Shown here one piece after another: positions 24,408-33,845 of a stretch of 50,496 nt of DNA (its first letter is position 1; the number at the start of each line of letters is the position of its first letter). The position numbers and the translations under genes are program-made. Source of the stretch: UBA6168 sp964573725 (GTDB taxonomy: Bacteria > Bacteroidota > Bacteroidia > Chitinophagales > Saprospiraceae); contig CAZNLJ010000036.1 of NCBI GenBank assembly GCA_964573725.1, positions 1 through 50,496 of the forward strand, read 5' to 3'. Below the pieces are notes generated by a model. The model was not told the origin of the DNA. It saw nothing but the letters and a program-made list of their open reading frames with translations, and searched no databases.

Positions 24408-26414
24408 TCAGTAAGCGGCCAGGCGACGCAATTGTTCCCGGAACCGCTCGACGGGCAGGAACTGTTCCTCGAGCGAACGGGCGAACGGGACCGGCGTATC
24501 GAGGCCGGCTGCCCGCAGGATGGGTGCATCCAGGTGCTCGAACAGCTCGGCGGCAATCCAGGCCGCCAACTCCCCGCCGATGCCACCGACGAGCGTATCC
24601 TCGTGCAGGATCAGCACGCGGTTGGTTTCGCGGACCGTCCGGGCGATGGCCTCATGATCCAGCGGCAGCAAGGTCCGCAAATCCAGGATGGCGGCATCGA
24701 TGCCTTCCTCCTCACAAACCTGCAAGGCCCAATGGACCCCCATCCCGTAGGTGATGACGCTGAGGGCACTGCCTTGCCGGACCAGGCGGGCCTTCCCGAT
24801 CGGAAGGGTGTAGGGTTCGTCCGGAACCTGGGCGGACTGGCTCCGGTACAAGGCCTTATGTTCGAAGAACAGCACCGGATTGGGGTCCTCGAAAGCCGCC
24901 AACAGCAAGCCTTTCGCATCAAAAGGTGTGGAGGGATACACCACCTTGAGACCGGGGGTATGGACGAACCAGGCTTCATTGCTTTGGGAATGGAAAGGCC
25001 CCGCCCCCACCCCGCCGCCGGCCGGCATCCGGATGACGACATCCGCGCAAGCCCCCCAGCGGTAATGGATTTTTGCCAGGTTGTTTACGATTTGGTTGAA
25101 TCCGCAGGTGACGAAATCTGCGAACTGCATCTCCACCATGGACTTGAATCCGCGCAGGCTCAACCCGAGGGCCGTCCCGACGATGGCACTTTCGCACAGG
25201 GGCGTATTCCGCACGCGTTCCTTACCGAATTGTTCCACAAATCCCTGTGTAATCTTGAACACGCCGCCGTACTCGGCGATATCCTGCCCCATGAGCACCA
25301 GGCGGTCATGCCTTTCCATGGCCTGGCGGAGCCCGTCGGAGATGGCGTCGATGAAACGTTTTTCCGTCCTGGGACGCTCGGCGGCCGGTCCTTCGCCGGC
25401 CGGATGTTCGAAGGGGGCATACACATCCGCCAGCTCGGCGGCCGCATCCGGTTCGGGGTCCGGTTCGGAAATGGTTTGTTGCCAAGCCGCTTCCAGTTCC
25501 GCACGGATACCTTGCCGGACAGATTCCCGTAGCGCCGGTGTCAGGATACCCTCGTCCAGCAGGTACCGTTCGTATTGTTCGACCGGATCTTTTTGCGCCC
25601 AATGCGCGAGGAGCTCCTTGGGGACGTACTTGATGCCGGAGGCTTCCTCATGCCCCCGCATCCGGAAGGTCATGCACTCCACCAGGACCGGGTGCGGATC
25701 CTGCCGCATGGCCGCGGCCAGGTCCCGCAAGGTCCTGTACACCTCCAGGATATTGTTGCCGTCGACGACGACGGATTTCATGCCGTAGCCGATTCCTTTG
25801 TCCGCCACCTGCCGGCAGCGGAACTGTTCCGCGGTGGTGGTGGACAAACCGTAGCCGTTGTTCTCCACCAGAAAAATGACCGGCAAATCCCATACGGCCG
25901 CCACATTGAGTGCTTCGTGGAAATCCCCTTCGCTCGTCCCTCCTTCCCCGGAGAAGGCCAGCGCCACCTGCCGCTCTCCCCGGAGACGGGCCGCCAGGGC
26001 CGCCCCGTCCGCCAGCGCCAACTGGGGACCGAGGTGGCTGATCATCCCCACTATGCCGTATTCCAGCGTACCGAAATGAAACGAACGCTCCCGCCCTTTG
26101 CTGAATCCGCCCGGCTTGCCCTGCCATTGGGAGAACAGCCGGTGTAGGGGAACCTCCCGGACCGTGAAGACGCCCAGGTTCCGGTGGAGGGTGAAAATGA
26201 GCTCCTCCGGCAACAAGGCGCTGGACGCCCCGACCGCGACAGCCTCCTGGCCGATTCCGGAAAACCACTTGGACACTTGCCCCTGCCGTAGCAGGATCAG
26301 CATCTTTTCCTCGATCATCCGGGGACGGACCAAGCGTCGGTATAAGGTGAGCAGGGTGTCGTCATCCAAGCCTTCCCGCCGGAAAGTGATACCGGTCGAA
26401 GCGACTGTTTCCAT
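24408..26414 (-). CDS. 2-oxoacid dehydrogenase E1, fused alpha-beta chain
   Basis: E1 catalyses thiamine-diphosphate-dependent decarboxylation of a 2-oxoacid (branched-chain or pyruvate type). The 668-residue protein is a fusion: residues 1-330 are E1-alpha with KWFSGIGQEAVAVG, LHRNLG and the ThDP motif GEGGTSEGDFHEALN ... VENN (156-186; GEG instead of GDG); residues about 345-668 are E1-beta with VLMGQDIAEYGG, TPLCESAIVGTALG, MQFADFVTCGFNQI and PFHSQSNEAWFVHTPG. The linker (about 310-345) is acidic and Pro-rich. Such fusions are common in Bacteroidota and are usually annotated as branched-chain 2-oxoacid dehydrogenases. E2 and E3 genes are not here. Confidence 0.93.
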   Translation of the reverse strand: METVASTGITFRREGLDDDTLLTLYRRLVRPRMIEEKMLILLRQGQVSKWFSGIGQEAVAVGASSALLPEELIFTLHRNLGVFTVREVPLHRLFSQWQGKPGGFSKGRERSFHFGTLEYGIVGMISHLGPQLALADGAALAARLRGERQVALAFSGEGGTSEGDFHEALNVAAVWDLPVIFLVENNGYGLSTTTAEQFRCRQVADKGIGYGMKSVVVDGNNILEVYRTLRDLAAAMRQDPHPVLVECMTFRMRGHEEASGIKYVPKELLAHWAQKDPVEQYERYLLDEGILTPALRESVRQGIRAELEAAWQQTISEPDPEPDAAAELADVYAPFEHPAGEGPAAERPRTEKRFIDAISDGLRQAMERHDRLVLMGQDIAEYGGVFKITQGFVEQFGKERVRNTPLCESAIVGTALGLSLRGFKSMVEMQFADFVTCGFNQIVNNLAKIHYRWGACADVVIRMPAGGGVGAGPFHSQSNEAWFVHTPGLKVVYPSTPFDAKGLLLAAFEDPNPVLFFEHKALYRSQSAQVPDEPYTLPIGKARLVRQGSALSVITYGMGVHWALQVCEEEGIDAAILDLRTLLPLDHEAIARTVRETNRVLILHEDTLVGGIGGELAAWIAAELFEHLDAPILRAAGLDTPVPFARSLEEQFLPVERFREQLRRLAAY

Positions 26415-26642
26415 GTATGGGTCTTATTTTTATGCAGGTTCCCGCTCATAAAGGACCGGTCCCGCCTGCGAGACGCCACCGGCGCCGGGCGGGCGCGTAC
26501 ATCCGCAACCCGGCAGCGGACGGGCGGAAATCCGTTCGGGAAGCCATGGCTTCTTCCGCCCGGCATGTTCCGCCGAAAGCCGTCGAAGACGGGTGTTGTG
26601 TAGCCGATACAGTTCAAGGTCCTGTTCCCAGGGCACCTTCGG

Positions 26643-26674
26643 CAAATATAGCGGAAAAAAACATCCGGCGGCAA
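26643..26674 (-). promoter_or_regulatory. Bacteroidota promoter for the fused E1 gene
   Basis: On the minus strand TTG (26672-26674), 21 bases, then TATATTTG (26643-26650), a complete match. It lies 229 bases before the E1 ATG, so a long leader of about 220 bases is predicted. Confidence 0.65.
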
Positions 26675-26720
26675 GCGGGCCAGCCATTCCGGAGCTGCGG
26701 ATGACACGGCCGGGTGCACC

Positions 26721-26751
26721 AAAAAAATACCTGCCGGTGGGGACCGGCAGG
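26721..26751 (-). terminator. Intrinsic terminator downstream of the hybrid regulator gene
   Basis: On the minus strand CCTGCCGGT-CCCC-ACCGGCAGG (9-bp perfect stem, 26730-26751) is followed by TATTTTTTT (26721-26729). It lies about 210 bases after the stop at 26961. The rest of the 546-base spacer (26415-26960) holds the E1 promoter and nothing else I can identify. Confidence 0.85.
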
Positions 26752-26960
26752 CAAGCTGGTTTTCTGAGGCCTGGTTCTGAGGTTGATGTGTTGAAAAAAA
26801 GTGGCACCGTGGCGCCTTCATTTGGTTTTATGTCGTTACGGGTACAAAGCTACAGCCCAACCCGCCGATGCGGCCCCCATCCTGTTCCAAATAGTCCGCC
26901 TGTCGTTGCAGCCACCGGGTAATTTATAGCATATTTGTTGCATATGATGCTGTTGGATGG

Positions 26961-29765
26961 TTACGAATGCCTCTTCTCCAATGACTTGTCCGTATCAAGC
27001 TGTTCGTTGGGCTGTCGCCGGAAATCCTTTGGGGCGATACCGGCGAAGGCCTTGAAAGCCCTGGAGAAGTAATTGGGTGCCACGCCGACCCGGTAGGCCA
27101 CCTCCGTGACGTTGAGGTCCGTTTCGAGCAGGAGCTGCCGGGCGGTGGCCATCCGGATCTCGTTGATGAGCTGGGAAGTGGAAGTCCCGGTCAGGGCCTT
27201 GAGCTTACGGTGGAGTTGGGAACGGCTCATGTTCAACCGTTGGCAGAGCTGGGGGATGCCGAACCCCTCATCCTCCATGTTTTCCTCGACCACCTTCCGG
27301 ATCCTGTCCAGGAAAGCATGCTCCCGCTTGTAGGAAAGGTCCGCCACCAGGCGTTTCCCCTCCCCGGAGGGCTGCATCTCCCCCTGCAGCAGGGCCTGCT
27401 GCCGGAGGCGGTTCCGGAGCAGGTTGGACAGGTACAGCTGGAGCTCCATGGGATGGAATGGTTTTGCCAGGAATACGTCGGCCCCGCACCCTAGCGATTC
27501 GATCTTGTCGCGGGGGGTTCCCAGTACGGTGGCGACGAGAATGGGGATGTGGCTGGTGGACGGATCCTGCTTCAGCCTCCGGCAAAGGGAAAGGCCGTTG
27601 TCGTCCGGCAGAACCACTTCGGTCAGGATGAGGTCCGGCACCTGGGCATGGGCATAAGCCAGCGCATCCTGGGCACTGAAGAGGGTATGGATCCGAAACT
27701 CGTCCCGGAGCAGCTGCTCCAGATAGCCCGCAACCGCGCGGTCGTTCTCCACGATCAGCAGCCGGGGGACGGAGCGGCCCGGTTCCCCTCCGTAGACCGG
27801 AGTGGCCGGTTCCGTCGACAACAGACCGGCATCGGTTTCCGCGAGGGATTCGTAAGTCCTACTTGTTGTTTCCTTCCAGGGCAAGGTCAACAGGAAAACC
27901 GTACCCGGCTCGTTTTCCGGACGGAAGCGTAAGCGCCCACCCAGCCGACGGACCATGCCCGACACCCACTTTTTCGACCACCGCCGGCCGTCACCGGCTC
28001 CCTTCACCGGCAAACCCAAGAGGGTCCGCAACGCCGCCACCCGCGTATCCGCCGGCAAACCCTGCAACCGGATGGCCACCTCCCGGTCGATACCCTCGCC
28101 CCGGAGCGCCACTTCCACCGTAATCCGCTCCCCCGGTGGTGCCGACAGGATGGCCTCCGACAGCAGGTAGGTCATCACTTCCCGCAAGGCCTCCGGATCG
28201 AAATCCATCCAGATCTCCGCCTCCGTACTTTGCAAGGACAAGAGGACCTCCCGCTGCAAGGTGTGCGATCCCAGGGAAGCGGTCAACTGCCGGAGAAACA
28301 AGATCAGTTCCTCTCGCCGGGGGGATGGCTCGAAATACGATCCCGACATCCTGGCCAACCGCTCCATGTGGTTCACCTGGCTCGTCAGCTGCCGGACCAG
28401 GGCCCCCGCCGCATTACGCTGCGGCGCCGGCATGGAACCGTCCGCCGGCTGCCCCCGATATCCGTGCACCAACCCGCTCAACAGGGTGAGCGGCTTCTTC
28501 AACTCCATGCTGGCCTCATTGAGAAGCATCGCTCCCAATTTGTCGTCATTCCGCACCTTTTCTCCCGCTCCCCGCAGCGACAAGACATGCTTGATGAACA
28601 ACACCAAGGCCGCGGAAAAGAAAAACAACTCCACCAGGATACCCACCTCAACCACCCGGATAGGAAGCGTGCTCCCTGTCAGGACCGCCACACCCGACAA
28701 CACCACGCCGGCGAAGATGAACAGGACCACCGCCCGCCACCAGCCCTGTATGTGGAACGGCAAAGGGCTGCGCCAGGTCCGGATAACCAGATAACCGTAA
28801 TAAAATACGGCGAAAACCGCCACCAGGTGGTCCGCCGCCATCCCCTGACCTGCTGCCACCAGCAGGACCGTCACCAGGAATACCCCGGTCCGCACTTGGA
28901 CCATCCGGCCGGCCGACTTCCCGATGCCGGGTACAATCTGCTGCAGGAATAGGATAAAACCGGCATCCGCCAGTGCAAAGCCCGCATACACCAACACCGC
29001 CAAGAGCACCGGATAGGCAACCCGTCCCCCAAGGTCGTCCATTATCCCGTACGCCGACAACAGGTACAGGAGTACGCCCGTCTGAAATAAGGCATGGTAC
29101 AGGAAAATCCGCCCCCTGCTTCCCATAAAAAATATCAGGTTGTACAACAGGAATGTGAGGGTCAACCCGATGGACAACCAGTTCGTCCAGACAATCCAGA
29201 TGTTCCCCCACTGCCGGAAACGCGGAGCAGGCCGAAGCCACAGGCGGTTCCGGCCCTGCCATCCCTCCGCCTCCAGGTGGACGGCGACCGGCTCACCCAC
29301 CGGTAATCGCAGGCGGACATCCCCCGGCAGACCGGACTCCGACCGCCATCCGGTCCGGGGCAGCGACTTCCCCCTGGGTGCCCACCACCGCTGCAATACC
29401 ACCCCGTCGTGCTCCCGGATGACCTCCACCTGCCGGACTCCCGGTGCATCGGACTCCAGCAACCAATCCGTGCGCCCTTCCTCCTGAAAAAATCTGTTTT
29501 CCAAACGTACCCGCAACCGAACATACCCGCCTTCCGGCGGATATGCCGCCAAACCGCCCTGCGGCTCGTGCCCCGGGCGGACGACGTCCGCCCGGAACGG
29601 TGCCGCCGCCCGTGCGAAGGCGACGGAATCATGCAGGACCGCCATGGGCTCCAACCAGACCGTGTCATAATGGCAACCCAATACCTGTGGACCGGCTTGG
29701 CCGGCCATCCCGGCCAAGCCCATGACGAATGTCGCCATCATCAGAAAGGGAGTACGTTTTTTCAT
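26961..29765 (-). CDS. Hybrid sensor/AraC regulator with degenerate kinase and receiver
   Basis: Start at ATG 29765 (MKKRTPFLMMATFVMG) gives 934 residues. Order: signal peptide (1-25); an extracellular 7TMR-DISMED2-like beta domain (about 30-180); seven membrane segments (about 190-393, 7TMR-DISM type); a HisKA-like helix pair (about 408-475); an HATPase-like domain (about 515-630); a receiver (667-785); an AraC/HTH_18 DNA-binding domain (816-918). Yet the phosphoacceptor His is Met420 (SMELKKPLTLL), the N-box Asn is Glu537 (YLLSEA), the glycine box is lost (LQGLPADTR), and the receiver nucleophile is Glu716 (LILTEVVLP) while Thr746 and Lys768 remain. The HTH region (LCQRLNMSRSQLHRKLKALTG) looks intact. 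It therefore probably senses a ligand and binds DNA without phosphorelay. Targets unknown. Confidence 0.9.
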   Translation of the reverse strand: MKKRTPFLMMATFVMGLAGMAGQAGPQVLGCHYDTVWLEPMAVLHDSVAFARAAAPFRADVVRPGHEPQGGLAAYPPEGGYVRLRVRLENRFFQEEGRTDWLLESDAPGVRQVEVIREHDGVVLQRWWAPRGKSLPRTGWRSESGLPGDVRLRLPVGEPVAVHLEAEGWQGRNRLWLRPAPRFRQWGNIWIVWTNWLSIGLTLTFLLYNLIFFMGSRGRIFLYHALFQTGVLLYLLSAYGIMDDLGGRVAYPVLLAVLVYAGFALADAGFILFLQQIVPGIGKSAGRMVQVRTGVFLVTVLLVAAGQGMAADHLVAVFAVFYYGYLVIRTWRSPLPFHIQGWWRAVVLFIFAGVVLSGVAVLTGSTLPIRVVEVGILVELFFFSAALVLFIKHVLSLRGAGEKVRNDDKLGAMLLNEASMELKKPLTLLSGLVHGYRGQPADGSMPAPQRNAAGALVRQLTSQVNHMERLARMSGSYFEPSPRREELILFLRQLTASLGSHTLQREVLLSLQSTEAEIWMDFDPEALREVMTYLLSEAILSAPPGERITVEVALRGEGIDREVAIRLQGLPADTRVAALRTLLGLPVKGAGDGRRWSKKWVSGMVRRLGGRLRFRPENEPGTVFLLTLPWKETTSRTYESLAETDAGLLSTEPATPVYGGEPGRSVPRLLIVENDRAVAGYLEQLLRDEFRIHTLFSAQDALAYAHAQVPDLILTEVVLPDDNGLSLCRRLKQDPSTSHIPILVATVLGTPRDKIESLGCGADVFLAKPFHPMELQLYLSNLLRNRLRQQALLQGEMQPSGEGKRLVADLSYKREHAFLDRIRKVVEENMEDEGFGIPQLCQRLNMSRSQLHRKLKALTGTSTSQLINEIRMATARQLLLETDLNVTEVAYRVGVAPNYFSRAFKAFAGIAPKDFRRQPNEQLDTDKSLEKRHS

Positions 29766-30724
29766 GTTTAATACGTTTATGGTTAACAGAATGATGTTTG
29801 TTGTCTTTTTGCTATCCCCGTACAGGCACCTTCTCCGGACGCCGATTGCCGGCCTCGGCCCTTCCCCCATCCGGGAAAAGGTGCGGCAGGGTCGGCCGAA
29901 GCTACGCCCGGCGACGGGATCCGGACAGCTGCGGATACCCGGCGGCCTCCTCCCGACGTACCGGCATGACGCTGCCGTCTCTTTCCGGGTCACCGGAAAA
30001 AGCACGCACGCATGTCGATACGGACATTCCCGCCGCAAGGCAGGAAGTTGGGGGCAGCCGGTGACCCATGGACACGCGCCATCGGTCTCACCGCTTGCAC
30101 ACGGCAGTAAGAAAAGGGTAAATCAGTTTGGGAGATGTAGGTGTAACCGATTCAACCGTCGGTCCCGGACACGGAAGGGCTACGCACTTCGTCCAGGGAA
30201 TTGGATGAGGGACGGGGACGATGCCATACGACGACGGGCGCACACACCTTGGGAAAGGGCGTTGCGTCAATCCGTACACCGGAGGGACCGACCGACAAAC
30301 CTTAATCCGGGCCCTGTCCGTAAGGACGGGACCCACCGCGGTTGTCTTTCTCCAAGCTTAAGTGTTTGCAGAATCTCCAGGCAGATAAAGCATGCAGCGA
30401 TAACCTATGGAAAGTCCGGAGCCAATTCGGTAGGCTGAGGACACGACCATGCTGTGGATAGGATTTCAAATTCGCATACGCCGCACCTGATTGCTTTGAC
30501 TTAGGCTTTTCGCAGGTTGATGTCTGACTTTCTTGTGTTTTACATCGCTAAATTAAGCAAAGCGGAAAACAATAATGCGAAATCCCCGGCATTTCGAATT
30601 ATTTTTTTTTCATAAATGTAAAAAATTGTTCATAAATGCAACAGGGTTGACAAGAACGGCACCGTTGGTGGCCGGTGCAACGAAAACCGGGCGTGCCGGC
30701 CTGACAGGTCCGCGGGAAAGTGGA
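29766..30724. other. About 1 kb divergent spacer with a lower-GC, hairpin-rich section
   Basis: No gene with protein character is visible between the hybrid regulator and the aminotransferase. 29766-30080 is GC-rich; 30080-30610 is clearly lower in GC. Features: TTCCGG-N4-CCGGAA at 29984-29999; GGTCACCGG (29988-29996) inverted at 30058-30066; and around 30319-30345 a stem of GGGCCCTGTCC with GGACGGGACCC (GU pair and one mismatch, loop GTAA) flanked by GACAAACC/GGTTGTC. Imperfect, nested pairing is more like structured RNA than chance, but I recognise no known RNA family. Confidence 0.35.
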
Positions 30725-30732
30725 TACTTTTG
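30725..30732 (+). promoter_or_regulatory. -7 element for the class III aminotransferase
   Basis: TACTTTTG is an exact TAnnTTTG match 43 bases before the ATG at 30776; no clear -33 TTG at 20-22 bases. Confidence 0.5.
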
Positions 30733-30775
30733 CAGGCGCCCGGCGGGAGACTCCCGTTCGGAAAATCCATCCCGC

Positions 30776-31963
30776 ATGTCCGGAAACAGACAATTGTTCC
30801 TTCGTCATTTGGCACAGACCAGTGACATCCCCCTCCTGCTGGACATCCGACGGGCGGAAGGGCTTTACCTGTTCGACCGTGCCGGTAAAGCGTACCTGGA
30901 CCTGATCGCCGGCATCAGCGTCAGCATCCTGGGGCATCGCCATCCGGCCGTCGTGGCGGCCGTCAAGGAACAGGCGGACCATTACCTGCACACCATGGTG
31001 TACGGGGAATTCGTCCTTTCCCCGCAGGTGGCCTTGGCGGAACTGCTCACCCGGCATATGCCGCCGCCGTTGGACCGCGTCTATTTCGTCAACTCCGGCA
31101 GTGAGGCGACGGAAGGCGCCATGAAGCTGGCCAAGCGCTATACAGGCCGGCCGGAAGTCATCTCCTGCCATCGGGCCTACCACGGCTCCACACAAGGCGC
31201 CGCCAGCCTGATGTCACCCAAGACCTTCACCCAAGCCTACCATCCGCTGCTGCCCGGCATCCGACATATCCGGTTCGGGGAACCCGAGGACCTTCGCCTG
31301 ATCGGCGAGCGGACCGCCTGTGTCATCGTGGAGACCGTACAGGCGGAATCCGGTGTACACCCCCCGCCCGCCGGATACCTGGCCTCGCTTCGGGAGCGGT
31401 GCCGGGAAACGGGAGCGCTCCTCATCCTGGACGAAATACAGGTGGGCTTCGGACGGACCGGTTCCCTCTGGGCGTTTTCCGCCCATGGTATCGTACCGGA
31501 CGTCCTGCTGCTGGCCAAGGGCATGGGGGGCGGGATGCCGATCGGTGCCTTTGTGGCCGCCTCCGAGCACATGAAATGTCTCGGGACAGACCCGCCGCTG
31601 GGACATATCACGACCTTCGGCGGACATCCGGTGAGCTGCGCCGCCGCACATGCCACGCTGCAGGTACTGCTCGAAAGCACCCTGATTCCCGATGTTGCCG
31701 CCAAAGAAGCCAGCTTCCGCCGGCATCTCGTCCATCCCGATATCCGGGCGGTGCGTAGTGCCGGCCTGCTCCTGGCCGTCGAACTGGAAGGGTTCGACCG
31801 CCTCCGCAGGGTCATGCAGTATAGCCTGGAACAAGGCATGCTGGTCGACTGGTTCCTGTTCAACGACCGGAGCCTTCGGTTGGCGCCGCCCCTGACCATC
31901 GATGAGGAAACCATCGGGCAGGCCTGCGCCATCCTCCTGGAAGCACTGGACCGGACGCGCTAA
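30776..31963 (+). CDS. Class III (acetylornithine/ornithine-type) aminotransferase
   Basis: Start at ATG 30776 (MSGNRQLFLRHLAQTS) gives 395 residues; the frame is open upstream into the promoter, so earlier starts are unlikely. PLP-binding features: NSGSEATEGAMKLAKRYTG, CHRAYHGSTQGAASL, ILDEIQVGFGRTG with the pyridine-contacting Asp, and the Schiff-base Lys in LLAKGMGGGMPIGA. THxFGGHPVSCAAA follows (here TTFGGHPVSC). Closest in character to acetylornithine, ornithine or omega-amino acid aminotransferases; no arg genes are adjacent, so the substrate is open. The 3' end overlaps the convergent membrane-protein gene by 4 bases. Confidence 0.9.
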   Translation: MSGNRQLFLRHLAQTSDIPLLLDIRRAEGLYLFDRAGKAYLDLIAGISVSILGHRHPAVVAAVKEQADHYLHTMVYGEFVLSPQVALAELLTRHMPPPLDRVYFVNSGSEATEGAMKLAKRYTGRPEVISCHRAYHGSTQGAASLMSPKTFTQAYHPLLPGIRHIRFGEPEDLRLIGERTACVIVETVQAESGVHPPPAGYLASLRERCRETGALLILDEIQVGFGRTGSLWAFSAHGIVPDVLLLAKGMGGGMPIGAFVAASEHMKCLGTDPPLGHITTFGGHPVSCAAAHATLQVLLESTLIPDVAAKEASFRRHLVHPDIRAVRSAGLLLAVELEGFDRLRRVMQYSLEQGMLVDWFLFNDRSLRLAPPLTIDEETIGQACAILLEALDRTR

Positions 31964-33630
31964 CGGCCGTCTTCCCCGCCGGATCCCCAGGGCGGCAACT
32001 CCCGCCAACGCCCCCCGTCCACATACAGGAACAAGGCCGCCGGCCCGGGCGGCGACAGGAAGGTGACCACCGCCCCATTTCCCCGGGCCTCGAACCGGTA
32101 ACGCCCCGTCTCATGGACCTGCGTACCGACACCATGGCGCCACCACCAGTTCCCCCATTGTCCGAAGGTCATTTCTATCGTGGCCGCATCCTTCCAACGG
32201 GCGTGCACCCCGTCTCCCGGAAAATTCATGTTGTATTGGGCCACCTGGTCGACACGCCCGGCTATTTCCTTCCCGGAAAGATACTGCAGGGCATGCCGCC
32301 AGGACAGGTCCGCACCGGAATAATCCCGGAACATGGGCAGCCCCTTGTAGTTCTCCGGAAACGCGAGCAGGAACACATCCCGGTCGTCGTGCGCCCAGCG
32401 GTAACCCGCCAACAACCCACGGACGACTCCCGTACTGCGTGCCCAGTCGAGGTTCAGCCGGTGAAGAAAAAACAAGCCCAACAGGAACCAGACGCCGAAA
32501 AGCACAAACCGGAAGGGGCGGCGAAGCCGTTGCAGACCACCCGCCAGGCCCATGTACAGGAAGACGGACGCCAGGTAGCCGTACCGGTCGTTCTCCCCCT
32601 GTTGCATCCAGGCGACGTACAGGTTGGCCAGGGGCGCCAATGCCGCCAGGAACATCGCCCAGACCAAGAGCCCGGAACGGCGGTCCGGATCCGCCGACCG
32701 GTGCAGCCGGTATCCGACCAGCAGCCCCGCCACGACGGCCGCGGCCACCAACCAACCGGGCTCCCCACATGCCCCGACCCATGCCTCCCGGATCCGAAAG
32801 GGGAACTCCCGCCAAAAGACAAGATACTTGAGGAAGTAGCGCAAGATGTTCGCGGCCATCTCGGCCGGTACGAACCGCAGGTGCACCGACGCACCGTAAT
32901 GTCCGACCCAATGCCCCAGGACGGCGCGCGCCGTCAGGAAATATCCCGCCAGCAGCACCGCCTGCGGCAGGAAGAGTACCCGAAGGTCACGCCGTATTTC
33001 CCCGGATATGGCATTCACCCGACGCCACCGGACATACCAGACCGCGGCAAGCAGGGGCAGGGCCAAGGCCAGCTCGAAGGTGAACAGCGCCGAAAGCAGG
33101 AGGAGCTGAAAACCCACCCCGTCGCGGCACCGTCTCCCCTGCCGCAGGAAACGGTCCAGCAGCAGCAGCGCCCCCAGGCACCAGGCGGTACAAGCCAGGA
33201 AGTTGAAACAGACCTTCCAGGTGATCACCTCCGATTGGTAAGGGGAAAAAAGAAAGAGCAGCGCCGCCATGGCGGCGGGTTCCCTGCCCGCGGCCGCGGT
33301 CCCCGTGCCGAACCAGCGGCGCGCCAATCGGTATGCCAGCCAGCCGTTCAGCAGGTGCAGCGAAGTGTGCAGGAGATACCAGGGCCAAGGCTCGTTCCCC
33401 ACGGTGCGGACCATCAGGAAAAGGCCGGCATTGGTCAGCTGGTGCAGGGCCGGGAAACCGAAGCAATGGAGGATGTCCCCGGCGGATGCCCCTTCCATGC
33501 GGTCCAGCAAGCCCGTGTAGTCCGTCACGAAACCCGCCCCCATGGTCCGGATGTACAAAAGATGCCAGGCGATGGCCGACAAGGCCGCCATGCCCCGCCG
33601 GCCCGCCGGCCCGTTGATTCGCCAAGTCAT
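31960..33630 (-). CDS. Polytopic membrane protein, possible GT-C type glycosyltransferase
   Basis: Start at ATG 33630 (MTWRINGPAGRRGMAAL) gives 556 residues with roughly 10-11 hydrophobic segments up to about residue 400, then a soluble C-terminal domain of about 150 residues (NYKGLPMFRDYSG ... GQWGNWWWRHGVGTQ). The first outside loop holds an acidic stretch (FVTDYTGLLDRMEG), and the layout resembles dolichyl-phosphate-mannose or O-antigen type GT-C enzymes common in Bacteroidota, but no signature is decisive. A role in surface glycan or lipoprotein glycosylation is possible. Convergent with the aminotransferase gene. Confidence 0.7.
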   Translation of the reverse strand: MTWRINGPAGRRGMAALSAIAWHLLYIRTMGAGFVTDYTGLLDRMEGASAGDILHCFGFPALHQLTNAGLFLMVRTVGNEPWPWYLLHTSLHLLNGWLAYRLARRWFGTGTAAAGREPAAMAALLFLFSPYQSEVITWKVCFNFLACTAWCLGALLLLDRFLRQGRRCRDGVGFQLLLLSALFTFELALALPLLAAVWYVRWRRVNAISGEIRRDLRVLFLPQAVLLAGYFLTARAVLGHWVGHYGASVHLRFVPAEMAANILRYFLKYLVFWREFPFRIREAWVGACGEPGWLVAAAVVAGLLVGYRLHRSADPDRRSGLLVWAMFLAALAPLANLYVAWMQQGENDRYGYLASVFLYMGLAGGLQRLRRPFRFVLFGVWFLLGLFFLHRLNLDWARSTGVVRGLLAGYRWAHDDRDVFLLAFPENYKGLPMFRDYSGADLSWRHALQYLSGKEIAGRVDQVAQYNMNFPGDGVHARWKDAATIEMTFGQWGNWWWRHGVGTQVHETGRYRFEARGNGAVVTFLSPPGPAALFLYVDGGRWRELPPWGSGGEDGR

Positions 33631-33806
33631 GTCGGCAGTGTTTGGTTCGAACAAGCGGTCACCATGTCCATATCCGCAGGGGGGGGGCGGGCAAGCCCGC
33701 CTCCGGCCGCCGGCCCCGACCGGCCGCGTTTCGTCCACAGCCGGCTGCCCGCCCTAGTCCACCGGAACCGGGTCGGGCTCCCGTGAACGGTATGGAAACA
33801 GTTTCC

Positions 33807-33814
33807 TAACTTTG
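33807..33814 (+). promoter_or_regulatory. -7 element for the BatD-like/BatA pair
   Basis: TAACTTTG is an exact -7 match 32 bases before the ATG at 33846. Confidence 0.55.
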
Positions 33815-33845
33815 CGAAAATACAAACTATCGCCGTTCGGTCATC

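Noticed and set aside
29766..30038. 91-residue N-terminal extension of the hybrid regulator
   Set aside because: Cys/Arg-rich and unlike a signal peptide; ATG at 29765 is followed by a good signal sequence.
30395..30440. RNase P RNA gene suggested by GGAAAGTCCGG
   Set aside because: The other conserved regions, including the ACAGAA strand and the GGGTGAAA region, are missing downstream; the 11-base match is probably chance.
30088..30540. tmRNA or group II intron in the gap
   Set aside because: No tag peptide ending in ALAA, no tRNA-like ends, no domain V hairpin and no reverse transcriptase.
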